Source: Thermohalobaculum sediminis (GTDB taxonomy: Bacteria; Pseudomonadota; Alphaproteobacteria; Rhodobacterales; Rhodobacteraceae). From it: a DNA stretch of 64,000 bases. Location: the NCBI RefSeq assembly GCF_023487995.1, contig NZ_JAMFKN010000004.1, positions 186,001 through 250,000 of the forward strand, written 5' to 3'. The position numbers and the translations under genes were made by a program. Below, piece by piece: positions 50,824-61,614 of this stretch. Numbering within the stretch: the first letter of the stretch is position 1; the number at the start of each line of letters is the position of its first letter. The notes under the pieces are model-generated. The model was not told where the DNA came from and did not search any database. It saw nothing but the letters and a program-made list of their open reading frames with translations.

Positions 50824-52251
50824 TCAGGCCGGAGCAGGCGCTGCATCTCCCAGGCGCGCCAGACTTTCGGCCTTGCCCAGCGTCTCCATCACGTCGAAGA
50901 CCCCGGGACTGACCGCGCGTCCAGTGAGAGCGGCTCTCAGCGGTTGCGCGACCTTGCCGAGCTTGAGACCTTCGCCCTCGGCAAACGAGCGGACGATTTC
51001 TTCCAGTTTTCCTGCGGTCCAGTCGCTAGCATTTTGCAGGTGCGGCGTCAAACGAGCGAGTGTCGCACAGGCATCCGCGTCCATCAGCGCGGCCGCCTTC
51101 GGGTCCGGCGCAAGGGGGCGGTCGGCGAGGATGTAGTATGCGAGGTCAAGGAGTTGCGGCAGCATCCGCGCTCGCTCCTTCAAACCGGGCAGGGCTTGGC
51201 GCAGCGCCGCGCGCCGCTGCGCGTCGATCACGATGTTTTGCGCCGCACAATAATTGATCAGCTCGGCCATCAGCGCGTCGTCCTCCATCGCGCGGATGTG
51301 CTGGCCGTTGAGGTTCTCGAGCTTTACGAAGTCGAACCGCGCCGGGCTGCGGCCGATCGATTCGAGGTTGAACCACTCGATCGCCTGCTCGGTGCTGAAG
51401 AACTCATCATCGCCATGGCTCCAGCCGAGCCGGGCGAGGTAGTTGCGCATCGCCTCGGGCAGGTAGCCCATGTCGCGATAGGCCTCGACCCCCAACGCGC
51501 CGTGCCGCTTCGACAACTTCGCCCCGTCCGGCCCGTGGATCAGCGGGATGTGGGCGAAGACCGGAATCTCCCAGCCCATGGCGCGGTAGATCAGGCTCTG
51601 GCGCGCGGCGTTCGTCAGGTGGTCGTCGCCACGGATGATGTGGGTGACGCCCATGTCGTGGTCGTCGACCACGACGGCCAGCATGTAGACAGGCGTGCCG
51701 TCCGAGCGCAGCAGGATCAGGTCGTCCATCTGGTCGGCGGCCCAGGTCACCGTGCCCTGAACCTTGTCCTCGACGGTTACCTGCCCTTCGCGCGGCGCCT
51801 TCAGCCGGATCACGTAAGGGGCGTCGGGGTGGGTCGCGGGGTCGGCGTCGCGCCAGGGCGAAAGGAACAGCGGCGGTCGCCCGGCCCCCTTCGCCGCCTC
51901 GCGGAAGGCGTCGATCTCCTCCTTCGTGGCGAAGCACTTGTAGGCGGCGCCCCGGGCCAGCATTTCGTGCGCGACCTCGGCGTGGCGCGCGACGCGGCTG
52001 AACTGGCTCAGTGCCTCGCCGTCCCAGTCGAGGCCCAGCCAGCGCAGCCCTTCGAAGATCGCCTCGGTCGCCTCGGGCGTCGAGCGGGCGCGGTCGGTGT
52101 CCTCGATCCTCAGCAGGAAGCGCCCGCCATGGTGGCGCGCGAACAGCCAGTTGAACAGCGCCGTGCGCGCGCCGCCGATGTGCAGGAACCCCGTCGGCGA
52201 GGGCGCGAAGCGGGTGACGACTGGGGCGGCGGATGCGGTCTCGGCGGGCAT
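50824..52251 (-). CDS. gltX: Glutamyl-tRNA synthetase
   Basis: Class I synthetase, 475 residues, with the HIGH-type motif [18 protein letters not shown] near residue 14 and [16 protein letters not shown] (KMSKS equivalent) near 245; [15 protein letters not shown] and [17 protein letters not shown] are also typical. Alphaproteobacteria often have a second copy that charges tRNA-Gln, so the cognate tRNA set cannot be decided here. Divergent from comEC across 95 bp. Confidence 0.93.
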   Translation of the reverse strand: MPAETASAAPVVTRFAPSPTGFLHIGGARTALFNWLFARHHGGRFLLRIEDTDRARSTPEATEAIFEGLRWLGLDWDGEALSQFSRVARHAEVAHEMLARGAAYKCFATKEEIDAFREAAKGAGRPPLFLSPWRDADPATHPDAPYVIRLKAPREGQVTVEDKVQGTVTWAADQMDDLILLRSDGTPVYMLAVVVDDHDMGVTHIIRGDDHLTNAARQSLIYRAMGWEIPVFAHIPLIHGPDGAKLSKRHGALGVEAYRDMGYLPEAMRNYLARLGWSHGDDEFFSTEQAIEWFNLESIGRSPARFDFVKLENLNGQHIRAMEDDALMAELINYCAAQNIVIDAQRRAALRQALPGLKERARMLPQLLDLAYYILADRPLAPDPKAAALMDADACATLARLTPHLQNASDWTAGKLEEIVRSFAEGEGLKLGKVAQPLRAALTGRAVSPGVFDVMETLGKAESLARLGDAAPAPA

Positions 52252-52346
52252 GGGGCTCTCGGATCTCAGGGCGTGCTTAAGGTTCGGTTAACGCGGCCGG
52301 TGCGAGATGGACGCTGGGCGCGGCCGCCTCGGCTGGCGCGGGTGTT

Positions 52347-54944
52347 ATGGGGCAGGCGGGTCGCGTGGGCAAGGTCGCTCTCTGGCGCCGCATCGGCGGG
52401 CGCATCGATTGGGGCGCGGCGCTGGCGGTCGAGATGCGCCGCGCCGGGCTGTGGTTCCCGGTCCTTATGGGTGGCGGCATCTGGGTCTATTTCGCCTTGC
52501 CCTCCGAGCCGCCCGCGTGGACGGCGGCGCTGGCGCTCCTCCCCGCGGCAGCGGCGGCGCTGCCGGCGATCCGCGGCCGCCTTCTGCCCCGAGCGGTGGT
52601 GCTGGCCGCGCTCGCGTTCGCCGCGGGCTACGCGCTGGCGCTGGGCGCCGCCCACCGGATCGCCGCGCCGGTCGTCGAGCGCCCCGCCGGGCTCACCATC
52701 GAGGGCAGGGTGCTCGCGCTCGACCGCTCGGCCTCCGAGGCGCCGAGGCTCCTCGTCGACCGCGTGACGCTGTTCGGCGTCGAGCCCGAGGCGACGCCGC
52801 GCCGGGTGCGCGTGGCACTGCTGGGCACCGATTTCGCGACCGCCCCGCGGCCGGGCGAGACCGTGCGCCTCCACGCGACGCTGCTGCCCCCGGGCGATCC
52901 GGTCGAGCCCGGTGCCTTCGACTTCGGCGAGCGGGCCTTCTTCGAGGGGATCGGCGCGGTCGGCTACACCCGCAACCCCGTCCTGTGCGTGCCGCCGGAC
53001 GAGGCGGTGCGCGGCGACGCTGGCGGCGTGGCCGATCGGCTCCGCCTCTGGCTCGCCGCGGTTCGTTTCGACCTCTCGGAACATCTGCGCGCCGCGTTGC
53101 CGGGTCCCCCCGGGGCCTTCGCCGCGGCGATCATGCTGGGTGATCGCGTCGGCATCGCCGAGGCCGATGCCGAGGCACTGAGGATATCGAGCCTCGCGCA
53201 TCTTCTGGCGATCTCGGGCCTCCACATGGGGCTGCTGACCGGGCTGGTGTTTGCCGCCGCGCGCCTCGCGCTCGCGATTCCGCCGTGCGTCGCGCTGCGA
53301 TGGCCCACCAAGAAGCTCGCCGCCGTGGCGGCGCTGGCTGCGGGGGCGGGGTATCTGATGCTCTCGGGCGCGACCGTGGCGACGCAGCGTGCCTTCGTCA
53401 TGGTGGCGGTGGCCTTCCTCGCCATCCTGTTCGACCGCCCGGCGATCTCGCTGCGGGGGCTCGCGCTCGCCGCGGCGGTGGTGCTGGCGGTCCGGCCGGT
53501 CAGCCTGTTCGACGTGGGCTTCCAGATGAGCTTCGCCGCGACGCTGGGGCTGGTCGCGGGCTACGAGGAGCTGTCGCGCCTTGTCCGCGCGCGCCGCGAG
53601 CGCCTCGCCGTGGCGGCCGAGGCGTGGGGGCAGGCGGCCTCGGCGCCGTCCGCCGAGGTCGGCGAGTCGGGGGAGGCGCGTTTGGCGGCGGCCGGGGACG
53701 ACGGGGTGCCGGGCCCGACGGCGGAGGATGACGGCGGCCCACGGTTGCACTTTGCCCGCGCGCTGGAATCGGCCCTCGGCCGCGTCGCGGCGGTCCCCCG
53801 CGCCCGGCGCCTCGCGCGGGCCGCGCTGGTCTGGGCTGCGGGGCTGGTCTTCACCAGCCTTGTCGCGGGCCTCGCGACGGCGCCGTTCTCGACCTATCAT
53901 TTCAACCGGCTCGCGCCCTACGGGCTGGTCGCCAATCTGGGGGCGGTGCCGGCGATGGGGCTCGTGATCGCGCCCGCGGCGGTGCTGACCGCGCTGCTCG
54001 CGCCGCTCGGCCTCGCGGCGCTGCCGCTCGCGGTTCTGGGCGCGGGCATCGAGTGGGTTCTGCGCGTGGCGCACTGGACCGCAGGGCAACCGGGGGCCGA
54101 CCGCGTCGTTCAGGCCGGCGCGGCGGGACATCTTGCGCTGATCGCTCTGGGTGGGCTCTGGCTTGCGCTGTGGCGCGGCGGCTGGCGGCTTGCCGGCCTC
54201 GCGCCGCTCGTGGCCGGGACCACGCTCTGGGCCACCGACCCGCCGCCGCGTCCGCCGCTGCTGGTGGCGCCGGGGGGGGCGCTGGTCGGGCTCCTCGGTC
54301 CCGAGAGCCGGGCGCTCGACCATCCAAAGCGGCAGTCCTATGCCGCCGAAACCTGGCTGCGGCGCGACGGCGACGCCGCCGAACAGGCCACCGCCGCCGC
54401 GCGTCCCGGCCTCGGGCGCACGCGCCGGACGGCGTCGGGCCGTCTGACCAATGGCTGGCGGCTCGAGGTCCTGCACGCCACGCGGCCCGAGCCAGCCGAG
54501 ATCGCCCGGCTTTGCGCGCCCCGCACCGTGCTGATTGCCCGCGGGGCGCGCGACCGTCCGGTGGGGGGATGCATGTTCTATGGCAGGAACGAACTTGCGC
54601 GCGCGGGGGCTCTTGCCGTCTGGCCGGACGGGGAGGGGATCCGCGTCGAGGAAAGCGCGGCCCGCGCCTCGCGTCTGTGGCACCGCCGACGGGCGTCCTC
54701 CGGACAGGAGGGAGGCGCGGATGCTCCCTCGGATGCCGAGGCGGAAGGGGATACGGCGGCTGGCCAGTCCTTACCGGCCGCTGGGCACAATGAATCGAAG
54801 ATATCAGCCTGCCCGGCGCGTGCCCGATGCCGCGGGCCGGCGACGGCAGATCGTCCCCGGCCCGCCCGAAACCCGAGCAGGCCCCGGCGTTCGCTGGTCA
54901 GGAATAGGTGCGGATCAGTCCGACCATGCGGCCCTGGATCTTGA
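52347..54944 (+). CDS. ComEC/Rec2-family membrane protein
   Basis: Polytopic protein related to the DNA-uptake channel ComEC. The 865 residues comprise N-terminal helices and a DUF4131 OB-like domain (about 30-200), the Competence domain with [20 protein letters not shown] near 285-305, and further helices to about 650. Two oddities: a 60-residue polar insertion (about 430-490, rich in Ala, Glu, Gly) between two helices, and a long Pro/Arg-rich tail after about residue 775. No metallo-beta-lactamase HxHxDH motif is present in the C-terminal part. The last 47 bp overlap the 3' end of lexA on the opposite strand, suggesting the tail may come from loss of an earlier stop. Confidence 0.82.
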   Translation: MGQAGRVGKVALWRRIGGRIDWGAALAVEMRRAGLWFPVLMGGGIWVYFALPSEPPAWTAALALLPAAAAALPAIRGRLLPRAVVLAALAFAAGYALALGAAHRIAAPVVERPAGLTIEGRVLALDRSASEAPRLLVDRVTLFGVEPEATPRRVRVALLGTDFATAPRPGETVRLHATLLPPGDPVEPGAFDFGERAFFEGIGAVGYTRNPVLCVPPDEAVRGDAGGVADRLRLWLAAVRFDLSEHLRAALPGPPGAFAAAIMLGDRVGIAEADAEALRISSLAHLLAISGLHMGLLTGLVFAAARLALAIPPCVALRWPTKKLAAVAALAAGAGYLMLSGATVATQRAFVMVAVAFLAILFDRPAISLRGLALAAAVVLAVRPVSLFDVGFQMSFAATLGLVAGYEELSRLVRARRERLAVAAEAWGQAASAPSAEVGESGEARLAAAGDDGVPGPTAEDDGGPRLHFARALESALGRVAAVPRARRLARAALVWAAGLVFTSLVAGLATAPFSTYHFNRLAPYGLVANLGAVPAMGLVIAPAAVLTALLAPLGLAALPLAVLGAGIEWVLRVAHWTAGQPGADRVVQAGAAGHLALIALGGLWLALWRGGWRLAGLAPLVAGTTLWATDPPPRPPLLVAPGGALVGLLGPESRALDHPKRQSYAAETWLRRDGDAAEQATAAARPGLGRTRRTASGRLTNGWRLEVLHATRPEPAEIARLCAPRTVLIARGARDRPVGGCMFYGRNELARAGALAVWPDGEGIRVEESAARASRLWHRRRASSGQEGGADAPSDAEAEGDTAAGQSLPAAGHNESKISACPARARCRGPATADRPRPARNPSRPRRSLVRNRCGSVRPCGPGS

Positions 54945-55632
54945 CCTGGTCGGTGCGGTAGACGCGCGTCCCGTAGGCCGGGTTCGCGGCCTCGAGGGCG
55001 ATGGCTCCGCCCTTGCGCCGCAGGCGCTTCAGCGTCGCCTCGTGGTCCTCGATCAGTGCCACCACGATGTCGCCGTTCTCGGCGGTGGACTGGCGGCGGA
55101 CCACCACGATGTCGCCGTCATGGATGCCCGCCTCGATCATCGAGTCGCCCTTGACCTCGAGCGCGTAGTGCTCGCCTTCCCGGCTCAGCATCATCGAGGG
55201 CACGCCGACGCGGGTGCCGCCCTGTTCCAGCGCCTCGATCGGCACACCCGCCGCGATCCGCCCGATCAGGGGCACGGTCGATGTGTCGGGGTCGATCTCG
55301 TGCGTCTCGCCGATCCGCGAGAGGCTGTGCTCGAAGCGCGCCGCCTCGTCGCGCAGCCCGCGGTCGCCCTCGATCACGGCGGGGCGGAAGTTCCCGCGCA
55401 CCGGCCGGCCCTCGACGTTCTCGGGCAGGCGCACGACCTCGATGGCGCGGGCGCGGTGGGCTAGGCGGCGGATGAATCCGCGCTCCTCCAGCGCCGTGAT
55501 CAGCCGGTGGATGCCGGACTTGGATCGAAGGTCCAGCGATTCCTTCATCTCGTCGAACGAGGGCGAGACGCCGTCGCGCTGGATCCGGTTGTGGATGAAC
55601 ATCAGAAGGTCGTACTGCTTTCGTGTCAGCAT
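54898..55632 (-). CDS. lexA: SOS-response repressor LexA
   Basis: Represses DNA-damage genes until RecA filaments trigger self-cleavage. The 244-residue protein begins [20 protein letters not shown] with the winged helix ([20 protein letters not shown]), the Ala-Gly cleavage site in [15 protein letters not shown] near 138, catalytic Ser in [20 protein letters not shown] and Lys in [11 protein letters not shown]. The ATG at 55632 after GGGGTAAGG gives the family N-terminus. An SOS box lies 70-84 bp upstream, implying autoregulation. Confidence 0.95.
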   Translation of the reverse strand: MLTRKQYDLLMFIHNRIQRDGVSPSFDEMKESLDLRSKSGIHRLITALEERGFIRRLAHRARAIEVVRLPENVEGRPVRGNFRPAVIEGDRGLRDEAARFEHSLSRIGETHEIDPDTSTVPLIGRIAAGVPIEALEQGGTRVGVPSMMLSREGEHYALEVKGDSMIEAGIHDGDIVVVRRQSTAENGDIVVALIEDHEATLKRLRRKGGAIALEAANPAYGTRVYRTDQVKIQGRMVGLIRTYS

Positions 55633-55701
55633 CAGCCTTACCCCCGGAATTTCCCCCGCCATCTGGCGCCGCGCCTGCCTGCACAAGCGCCCGCCGGTTA
55701 T

Positions 55702-55716
55702 GTTCTACAAAAGTTC
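55702..55716. promoter_or_regulatory. LexA-binding SOS box GTTC-N7-GTTC
   Basis: Plus strand GTTC at 55702-55705 and GTTC at 55713-55716 with exactly seven bases between them, the direct-repeat operator known for alphaproteobacterial LexA. It lies between the moeA stop and the lexA start, consistent with negative autoregulation. Confidence 0.85.
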
Positions 55717-55774
55717 ATGTTTTGTGTCAATGCTGCCGGCTCTGTGGATAATATGTGGATAACTTCCCGCGCGG

Positions 55775-56965
55775 TCAGTCGAGCGCGACGAACTCCACCG
55801 CCTCGCCCGATTGCGCGGCCGGCACATGCGGCGGGCGCACGATCAGCGCGTTGGCCTCCGAGAGCGTGGCGAGCAGGTTCGAATCCTGCCTCGAGAGCGT
55901 CGAGAGCCGCGCGACCCCGTCCGCGCCTTCGGCCATCACCGCGCGCATGTAGTGCTCGCGCGGCCCGTTCGCTTCGATCGGCGCGTCCAGCACGCCCAGC
56001 CTGCGCGGGCGGGCGCCGCCTGGCAGCCCCATCGCCTTCTCGAGCGCCGGACGCAGGAAGATCTCGCCGCAGATCATCGCCGAGACGGGGTTGCCCGGCA
56101 GCCCCACCATCACCGAGCCGCCGATCCGGCCCGCCATCAGGGGCTTGCCCGGCCGCATGGCGACCTTGAGAAAGTCGAGCGACAGCCCCTCGGCACCATA
56201 GACCTCTGCCACGAGATCGTGCTCGCCAACCGATGCCCCGCCGAGCGTCACGATGAAATCCGCCCCGCGCGCGGCTTCCAGCGCCGCCACGAGGCTCGCG
56301 CGGTTGTCGCACGCGATCGGGCAGAGCCGGGGCACCGCGCTCAAGCCAGTCAGCATCGCCGCCAGCCCGTGATTGTTCGAGCTCACGATCTGGTCGGGCC
56401 CCGGGACCTCTCCCGGCTCGACCAGCTCGTCACCCGTCGGGATCAGAGCGACCACCGGTCGGCGGGCGACGGTCACGCGGGGCACGTTCATCGCGGCGAT
56501 CAGCGCGATGTCGCGGGGCGCCAGCCTGCGCGGCGCTGGCAGGCGGAATCCCGCCGGGAAGTCCATGCCGCGCGGGCGGACATATTCGCCGGGGCCGGGC
56601 GCGGTTGCCACGCGAACAAGATCGCCCTCGCGCACCGCGTCCTCCTGGATCAGGATTGCGTCGGCCCCCGCCGGCACCGGGGCGCCGGTGAAGATGCGCA
56701 CCGCACCGCCCCCGGGCAGGACGCCCGCCCAGCCGCGCCCCGCGGCAGCCTCGCCCACCACCCGCAGCGTCGCGCCCGCCCGCGCCTCGGCCGCGCGCAC
56801 GGCGTAGCCATCCATCGCCGAGGCGTCGAAGGGTGGCTGGTCGCGCGTCGCAACCGCGTCGGCCAGCATCACCCGGCCGGCGGCGTCCGCCAACGCCACC
56901 TCTTCGGCCGGCAGCGGCGCGACCAGCGCCAGCAGACGCGCCAGCGCCTCGGCCACCGGGATCAT
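55775..56965 (-). CDS. moeA: Molybdopterin molybdotransferase MoeA
   Basis: Inserts molybdate into adenylylated molybdopterin. 396 residues: LADAVATRDQPPFDASAMDG near 40, FTGAPVPAGADAILIQEDAV, RPVVALIPTGDELVEPGEVP and TLGGASVGEHDLVAEVYGAE, VGLPGNPVSAMICGE with the GxxGNP signature. The ATG at 56965 has GCGGGGGCGGC ahead; a GTG at 56980 overlaps the moaC stop (GTGA) and would add five residues. Part of the trpGDC-moaC-moeA run. Confidence 0.92.
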   Translation of the reverse strand: MIPVAEALARLLALVAPLPAEEVALADAAGRVMLADAVATRDQPPFDASAMDGYAVRAAEARAGATLRVVGEAAAGRGWAGVLPGGGAVRIFTGAPVPAGADAILIQEDAVREGDLVRVATAPGPGEYVRPRGMDFPAGFRLPAPRRLAPRDIALIAAMNVPRVTVARRPVVALIPTGDELVEPGEVPGPDQIVSSNNHGLAAMLTGLSAVPRLCPIACDNRASLVAALEAARGADFIVTLGGASVGEHDLVAEVYGAEGLSLDFLKVAMRPGKPLMAGRIGGSVMVGLPGNPVSAMICGEIFLRPALEKAMGLPGGARPRRLGVLDAPIEANGPREHYMRAVMAEGADGVARLSTLSRQDSNLLATLSEANALIVRPPHVPAAQSGEAVEFVALD

Positions 56966-56976
56966 GCCGCCCCCGC

Positions 56977-57450
56977 TCACGATGCGTCGAAGGAGCCGGA
57001 CTTGCCGCCCGACTTGTGGGTGAGGCGGATGTCCTCGATCCGCATGCCGCGGTCGACCGCCTTCACCATGTCGTAGACCGTCAGCGCCGCGACCGAGACG
57101 GCGGTCAGCGCCTCCATCTCGACCCCGGTCTGGCCGGTGAGCTTGACGGTCGCCTCGATCTCGACCCGGTCGGGGGCGTGGGGCACGAGGTCCACCGTGA
57201 CCTTCGACAGCATCAGCGGGTGGCAGAGCGGGATCAGGTCAGCCGTGCGCTTGGCCGCCATGATGCCGGCAAGCCGCGCCACCGCGAGCACGTCGCCCTT
57301 CTTGGCCCGTCCCTCGACGATCATGGCGAGCGTCTCGGGCGCCATCACGACGCGGCCCTTCGCGGTCGCCACACGCTCGGTCGCGGGCTTCTCGCTCACG
57401 TCCACCATCTGCGCGCGGCCCTCGGCGTCGAAATGGGTGAAGCCGCTCAT
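56977..57450 (-). CDS. moaC: Cyclic pyranopterin monophosphate synthase MoaC
   Basis: Second half of the first molybdenum-cofactor step, forming cPMP. 157 residues with [35 protein letters not shown] (active-site His) and [20 protein letters not shown] followed by KAVDRGM. ATG at 57450 overlaps the trpC stop by four bases. Confidence 0.95.
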   Translation of the reverse strand: MSGFTHFDAEGRAQMVDVSEKPATERVATAKGRVVMAPETLAMIVEGRAKKGDVLAVARLAGIMAAKRTADLIPLCHPLMLSKVTVDLVPHAPDRVEIEATVKLTGQTGVEMEALTAVSVAALTVYDMVKAVDRGMRIEDIRLTHKSGGKSGSFDAS

Positions 57451-58262
57451 GCCGCGCCCGCCCGGGGCAGGGGGTTGGCGAGGATCGCCCGCGTCGCCGT
57501 CGTTACATCGGCCTGTCGCATCAGGCTCTCGCCGATCAGGAAGCTCCGCGCCCCCGCGCGCGCCAGCCGCGCGAGGTCGGCGGGGGTGAACAGCCCGCTC
57601 TCGGCCACCAGATGCCGGCCGGCGGGCACATGCGGCGCCAGTTCCTCGGTCGTCTCGAGCCGCGTCTCGAAGGTCTTGAGGTTGCGGTTGTTGACGCCCA
57701 CGAGCCCCGATTTCAGCCCCAGCGCGCGGTCGAGTTCCGACCGGTCGTGTACCTCGATCAGCGCGTCCATGCCCCAGGCGAAGGCCGCGTCCTCGAGTTC
57801 GGCGGCCTGCGCGTCCGACACGCTTGCCATGATGATCAGGATGCAGTCGGCGCCCAGCGCGCGGGCCTCGGCGACCTGCCACGGGTCGTAGAGGAAATCC
57901 TTGCGCAGCGCGGGCAGGTTCGTCGCAGCGCGTGCGGCGCTCAGATACGCATCCGCCCCCTGGAAGCTTGGCCCGTCGGTCAGCACGCTGAGGCAGGTGG
58001 CGCCCCCCGCCTCGTAGGCTCGGGCAAGCGCGGGAGGGTCGAAATCGGCGCGGATCAGGCCCTTGGACGGGCTCGCCTTCTTGATCTCGGCAATCAGGCC
58101 GTAACGCCCCGAAGCCTCGGCCGCCGCCAGCGCAGCGCGGAAGGGGCGCACCGCGGGGGCTGCGCGGGCGGCGTCCTCGACCGCGGCCAGCGGGCGGGCG
58201 CGCTTGCGCGCGGCGACCTCCTCCAGCTTGTAGGCCTTGATCCTGTCGAGAATGTCAGCCAT
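57447..58262 (-). CDS. trpC: Indole-3-glycerol phosphate synthase
   Basis: TIM-barrel enzyme closing the indole ring. 271 residues beginning [20 protein letters not shown], with [20 protein letters not shown] (catalytic Lys), [32 protein letters not shown] and [20 protein letters not shown]. The ATG at 58262 lies 8 bp inside the trpD 3' end, so translation is coupled. Confidence 0.95.
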   Translation of the reverse strand: MADILDRIKAYKLEEVAARKRARPLAAVEDAARAAPAVRPFRAALAAAEASGRYGLIAEIKKASPSKGLIRADFDPPALARAYEAGGATCLSVLTDGPSFQGADAYLSAARAATNLPALRKDFLYDPWQVAEARALGADCILIIMASVSDAQAAELEDAAFAWGMDALIEVHDRSELDRALGLKSGLVGVNNRNLKTFETRLETTEELAPHVPAGRHLVAESGLFTPADLARLARAGARSFLIGESLMRQADVTTATRAILANPLPRAGAA

Positions 58263-59280
58263 CCGTGGCCTCCCGCGTGAAGCGGGCCAGCGCGTCGAGC
58301 CGCGCCATCGCCGCGCCCGAATCGATGCTCTCGCGGGCGAGCCCCGCGCCCTCGCGCAGGTTGGCGGCGCGGCCCGCAACCACCAGTCCGGCAGCGGCAT
58401 TCAGCAGCACCGCGTCGCGGTAGGCGCCGTGGACGCCGCCAAGCACGGCGCGGAAGGCCTCGGCATTCGCCTCGGGCGTGCCTCCCAGGATCGCCTCGAA
58501 CGGGTGGGGGGCGAGCCCCGCATCCTCCGGGTGCACCTCGAACGCGGTGATCTCTCCCGCCGCCAGCGCCACCACCTGCGTGGCCCCGGCAATCGAGATC
58601 TCATCCGTCCCGTCGGTGCCATGCACCAGCCACGCTGCCTCGGACCCCAGCGCCTTCAGCGTCTCGGCCATCGGCCGCAGCCAGTCGGGCGAGAAGGCGC
58701 CCGTCAACTGGCGCCTAACCCCCGCAGGGTTCGTGAGCGGCCCGAGGATGTTGAAGATCGTGCGCACGCCCATTTCGACCCGCACCGGCTGGACGTGGCG
58801 CATCGCCGCGTGGTGCATCGGCGCCATCATGAAGCAGATGCCGCATGCCGCCAGCGCCCGCTCGGCCACCGCCGCCGGCACCATAACGTTGACGCCCATC
58901 TGCGTGAGCGCGTCCGCGGCGCCCGAGCGCGACGACAGCGCCTTGTTGCCGTGCTTGGCCACCGGCACGCCCGCGCCCGCCACCACGAAGGCAGCGGCCG
59001 TCGAGATGTTGAGCGTCCCCTTGCCGTCGCCCCCGGTGCCGACGATATCGACCGCGCCGTCGGGCGCCTTCACCTTCGCGGCCCGGGCGCGCATCGCGCT
59101 GGCGGCGCCCGCGATTTCGTCCACCGCCTCGCCGCGCATCCTCAAGGCCATCAGGAAGCCCGCGATCTGCGCGGGCGTGGCCTCGCCCGCCATGATGATG
59201 CCGAACGCCTCCTCGGCCTCGGCGCGGGTCAGCGCGCGGCCCGTCGCCGCGGCGATGTAGGGCTTGAGATCGCCGCTCAT
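58255..59280 (-). CDS. trpD: Anthranilate phosphoribosyltransferase
   Basis: Joins anthranilate to PRPP. 341 residues with [20 protein letters not shown] (PRPP loop, about 79-98), [19 protein letters not shown] and [20 protein letters not shown]. Overlaps trpG (ATGA) and trpC. Confidence 0.95.
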   Translation of the reverse strand: MSGDLKPYIAAATGRALTRAEAEEAFGIIMAGEATPAQIAGFLMALRMRGEAVDEIAGAASAMRARAAKVKAPDGAVDIVGTGGDGKGTLNISTAAAFVVAGAGVPVAKHGNKALSSRSGAADALTQMGVNVMVPAAVAERALAACGICFMMAPMHHAAMRHVQPVRVEMGVRTIFNILGPLTNPAGVRRQLTGAFSPDWLRPMAETLKALGSEAAWLVHGTDGTDEISIAGATQVVALAAGEITAFEVHPEDAGLAPHPFEAILGGTPEANAEAFRAVLGGVHGAYRDAVLLNAAAGLVVAGRAANLREGAGLARESIDSGAAMARLDALARFTREATDG

Positions 59281-59873
59281 GCCGCCCGGCGCTCCCGCAC
59301 CGGCAAGCCCGCGAGGCGCAGGAAATTCGCAATCATCGCGTGGCCATGCTGTGAGGCGATGGATTCGGGGTGGAATTGCACGCCATGCACCGGCCGCTCG
59401 CGATGGGCGAGGCCCATGATGACGCCCGATTGCGAGCGCGCGGTGACGCCCAGGCAGGCGGGCAGCGTCTCCGGCCGCACGGTGAGCGAGTGGTAGCGCG
59501 TGACCTCGAAGCCCTGCGGCAGCCCCTCGAACAGGCCCGTGCCGTCGTGGGTGATGGTCGAGAGCTTGCCATGCATGATCTCGTGACAGCGCACCACCTC
59601 GCCGCCGAACGCCTCGCCGATCGCCTGGTGGCCCAGGCAGACGCCCAGGATCGGCAGGTTGGCCGGGGCGTGGCGGATCAGCTCGACGCAGATCCCCGCC
59701 TCGCGCGGCGTGCAGGGGCCCGGCGAGAGCACGATCGCCTGCGGCTTCAGCGCCAGCGCCTCGGGAACGCTCAGTGCGTCGTTGCGTTCGACCCGCATGT
59801 CGGCGCCAAGCTCGCCGAAATAGTGCACGAGGTTCCAGGTGAAACTGTCGTAGTTGTCGATCAGCAGGAGCAT
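59277..59873 (-). CDS. trpG: Anthranilate synthase component II (glutamine amidotransferase)
   Basis: Supplies ammonia from glutamine to TrpE. 198 residues starting [20 protein letters not shown], with the nucleophile in [20 protein letters not shown] near 80 and the His-Glu pair in [16 protein letters not shown] near 170. ATG at 59873 after GGAAGGATC. First gene of a five-gene overlapping run to moeA; divergent from the deacetylase gene. Confidence 0.95.
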   Translation of the reverse strand: MLLLIDNYDSFTWNLVHYFGELGADMRVERNDALSVPEALALKPQAIVLSPGPCTPREAGICVELIRHAPANLPILGVCLGHQAIGEAFGGEVVRCHEIMHGKLSTITHDGTGLFEGLPQGFEVTRYHSLTVRPETLPACLGVTARSQSGVIMGLAHRERPVHGVQFHPESIASQHGHAMIANFLRLAGLPVRERRAA

Positions 59874-60029
59874 CGGGGAGATCCTTCCCGCCCGGGCCAC
59901 GCCGGGTTCACTGTTGGCCGCCGGGCCGGGTTGCGCGTATAGATGCCGTGACAGGCAAGCCGGCGTCAAGGGAAGCGGGCGGCGGCCATGGCGGCAGGAC
60001 CGCCGGAGACAGGTGGAGCGGGGGCAGCG

Positions 60030-61565
60030 ATGGGTTCGAGACGCGGGGGCGGCATGGGGATCGCCATCGTCAGGTTCCTTGGCGGTGTCGCGGTGGCGGT
60101 GATGCTGGCCGCCGTCGCCTTCATCGTGTTCTCGGGCCTCACGGACGTTCCCGAGCGCACGCCCTATGCGGCCCGCGAGGGCGCGCCCGCGCGCGAGGTG
60201 CCGGCGACGCTCGGTGCCGCGCTGCCGGGGTCGCTCGACCAGCCCGCAGCCTCCCAGCCCGCGCCGGCGCCCGGCGCGGCGGGAGGCGTCGCCGTGCCGC
60301 GGCCCTCGGCGGGTGGCGCCGCCCCGGGCGCGAGCCAGCCGAGCCTTGCCGGCACCGATTCCTCGGGCCTTGGCGCGAGCATCGGCGGCGCGGGTTCGGG
60401 CCTCTCGCCCGCCCAGCCGCCATCGCTCAGCCCTGCCCAGCCGCCGGCGCTCGGCGGCGGGGCCGCCGCCGGAGGCTTCGGCGCGCCGCTCTCGGTCGCC
60501 GGCGGTGCTCTTCCATCCGCGCCGCCCGCGGCAGCGCCCGCCGATGCCGCGCCGTCCGACGCGGCGCCGGCGGCTTCGGTCGATGACGCGCGCAACCAGC
60601 TCGCGGCCCTGCTGGGCGAGGCCCCTGCCACGCCGCCTGCCGGGGCCCCGGCCCCGCCCGCCGAGGTTCCGCCCGCGCCGGCCGCCACGGCCGAGCCCGC
60701 GCCCGCGACGAGTGCCGACCCCGCGCCGGCCGCCACGGTCGAACCCGCCGCCACGGTCGAGCCCGCCGCCACGGTCGAGCCCGCCGCCACGGAACCCGCG
60801 CCTGCGCCGACGCAGGCGGCGGCCGAGGCGGTGGACCTCCCGATCCTTGCCCTCGCCGGACCGGCGCTCGACGTGAACGCGGAAGCGGCGGTCGTCCCCG
60901 CCGGCACGCCCGCCATCGCCTTCGTCGTGAGCGATGCGGCCGAGCCCGGCGCGCTGACGCCCGAGATGCTGGCGAGCCTGCCCTTCAAGGTGACGATCGG
61001 CATCGTGCCGGGCGGCGAGGCCGCCACCGCGCTTGCCGAGGCCGCGCGCGCCGCCGGCCACGAGGTGCTGGTCCAGCTTCCGACCGAGACGCTCGGCGGG
61101 CGCGTCCCGGCGTCGTCCACTCTCGAGGCGGACCTCACGCCCGAGGCCGCGACGGCCCGCGCGCTGACGCTCATCGCCGCGCTGCCGCAGGGCGTGGCGG
61201 TATCGACCTACCCAGCATCGGGCTCGGCCGGGGCCGGCACCGAAGCGCTGATGGCGCTGCTCGCGCAGCACGGCTTCGGCTATCTCGAGAACCGCACCGC
61301 GGCGGGCGGGGTGGCCGAGCTTGGCGCCAAGCGCGCGGGAGTGCCCTTCGCCGCCGCCGATCGCACCATCGCGCGCCGCGCGACGCGCACGCAGTTCGCC
61401 CAGCAGATCGACGCCGCGGCCGAGGACGCCGCCCGCGCCGGCCCGCAGGTGGTGTTGATCCCCGCGAGCGCCGAGGCATTGCGCGCGCTGGTGGGATGGA
61501 GCCTCGCCCGCGGCGGCGCGGTGCGTGCCGTGCCGCTCTCGGCGGTTCTTCGGGCGCGGGGGTGA
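60030..61565 (+). CDS. Divergent polysaccharide deacetylase family protein with Pro/Ala-rich linker
   Basis: A 511-residue envelope protein: an N-terminal membrane anchor (about 8-37, [20 protein letters not shown]), a very low-complexity linker of about 250 residues rich in Ala, Pro, Gly and Ser, and a C-terminal NodB-like barrel (about 285-511: [55 protein letters not shown]). This is the YibQ/divergent deacetylase family, in which the usual metal-binding residues are altered. The ATG at 60030 follows GGAGCGGGGGC; an ATG at 59988 is possible. The linker contains an in-frame 18-bp repeat. Activity unproven for the family. Confidence 0.78.
   Translation: MGSRRGGGMGIAIVRFLGGVAVAVMLAAVAFIVFSGLTDVPERTPYAAREGAPAREVPATLGAALPGSLDQPAASQPAPAPGAAGGVAVPRPSAGGAAPGASQPSLAGTDSSGLGASIGGAGSGLSPAQPPSLSPAQPPALGGGAAAGGFGAPLSVAGGALPSAPPAAAPADAAPSDAAPAASVDDARNQLAALLGEAPATPPAGAPAPPAEVPPAPAATAEPAPATSADPAPAATVEPAATVEPAATVEPAATEPAPAPTQAAAEAVDLPILALAGPALDVNAEAAVVPAGTPAIAFVVSDAAEPGALTPEMLASLPFKVTIGIVPGGEAATALAEAARAAGHEVLVQLPTETLGGRVPASSTLEADLTPEAATARALTLIAALPQGVAVSTYPASGSAGAGTEALMALLAQHGFGYLENRTAAGGVAELGAKRAGVPFAAADRTIARRATRTQFAQQIDAAAEDAARAGPQVVLIPASAEALRALVGWSLARGGAVRAVPLSAVLRARG
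60729..60792. repeat. 18-bp tandem repeat encoding PAATVE units
   Basis: Three consecutive 18-bp units (60729-60746, 60747-60764, 60765-60782) and a 10-bp partial fourth differ only by one synonymous base. They encode repeated A-A-T-V-E-P in the deacetylase linker, and copy number is likely to vary by slippage. Confidence 0.85.
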
Positions 61566-61574
61566 CGCGGCGGC

Positions 61575-61604
61575 GGGGGCGGCGGCGATCACCGCCTCGC
61601 CCCC
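61575..61604. terminator. GC-rich hairpin between convergent deacetylase and trpE genes
   Basis: GGGGGCG at 61575-61581 pairs with CGCCCCC at 61598-61604, with an inner GCGG/CCGC stem around ATCA. No T-run follows, so it is only a candidate terminator for the two converging transcripts. Confidence 0.35.
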
Positions 61605-61614
61605 TCCACAGCGT

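Noticed and set aside
60729-60792. Short regular repeats that could suggest a CRISPR array
   Set aside because: The units are 18 bp with no spacers and encode an in-frame Ala/Pro-rich peptide inside a gene.
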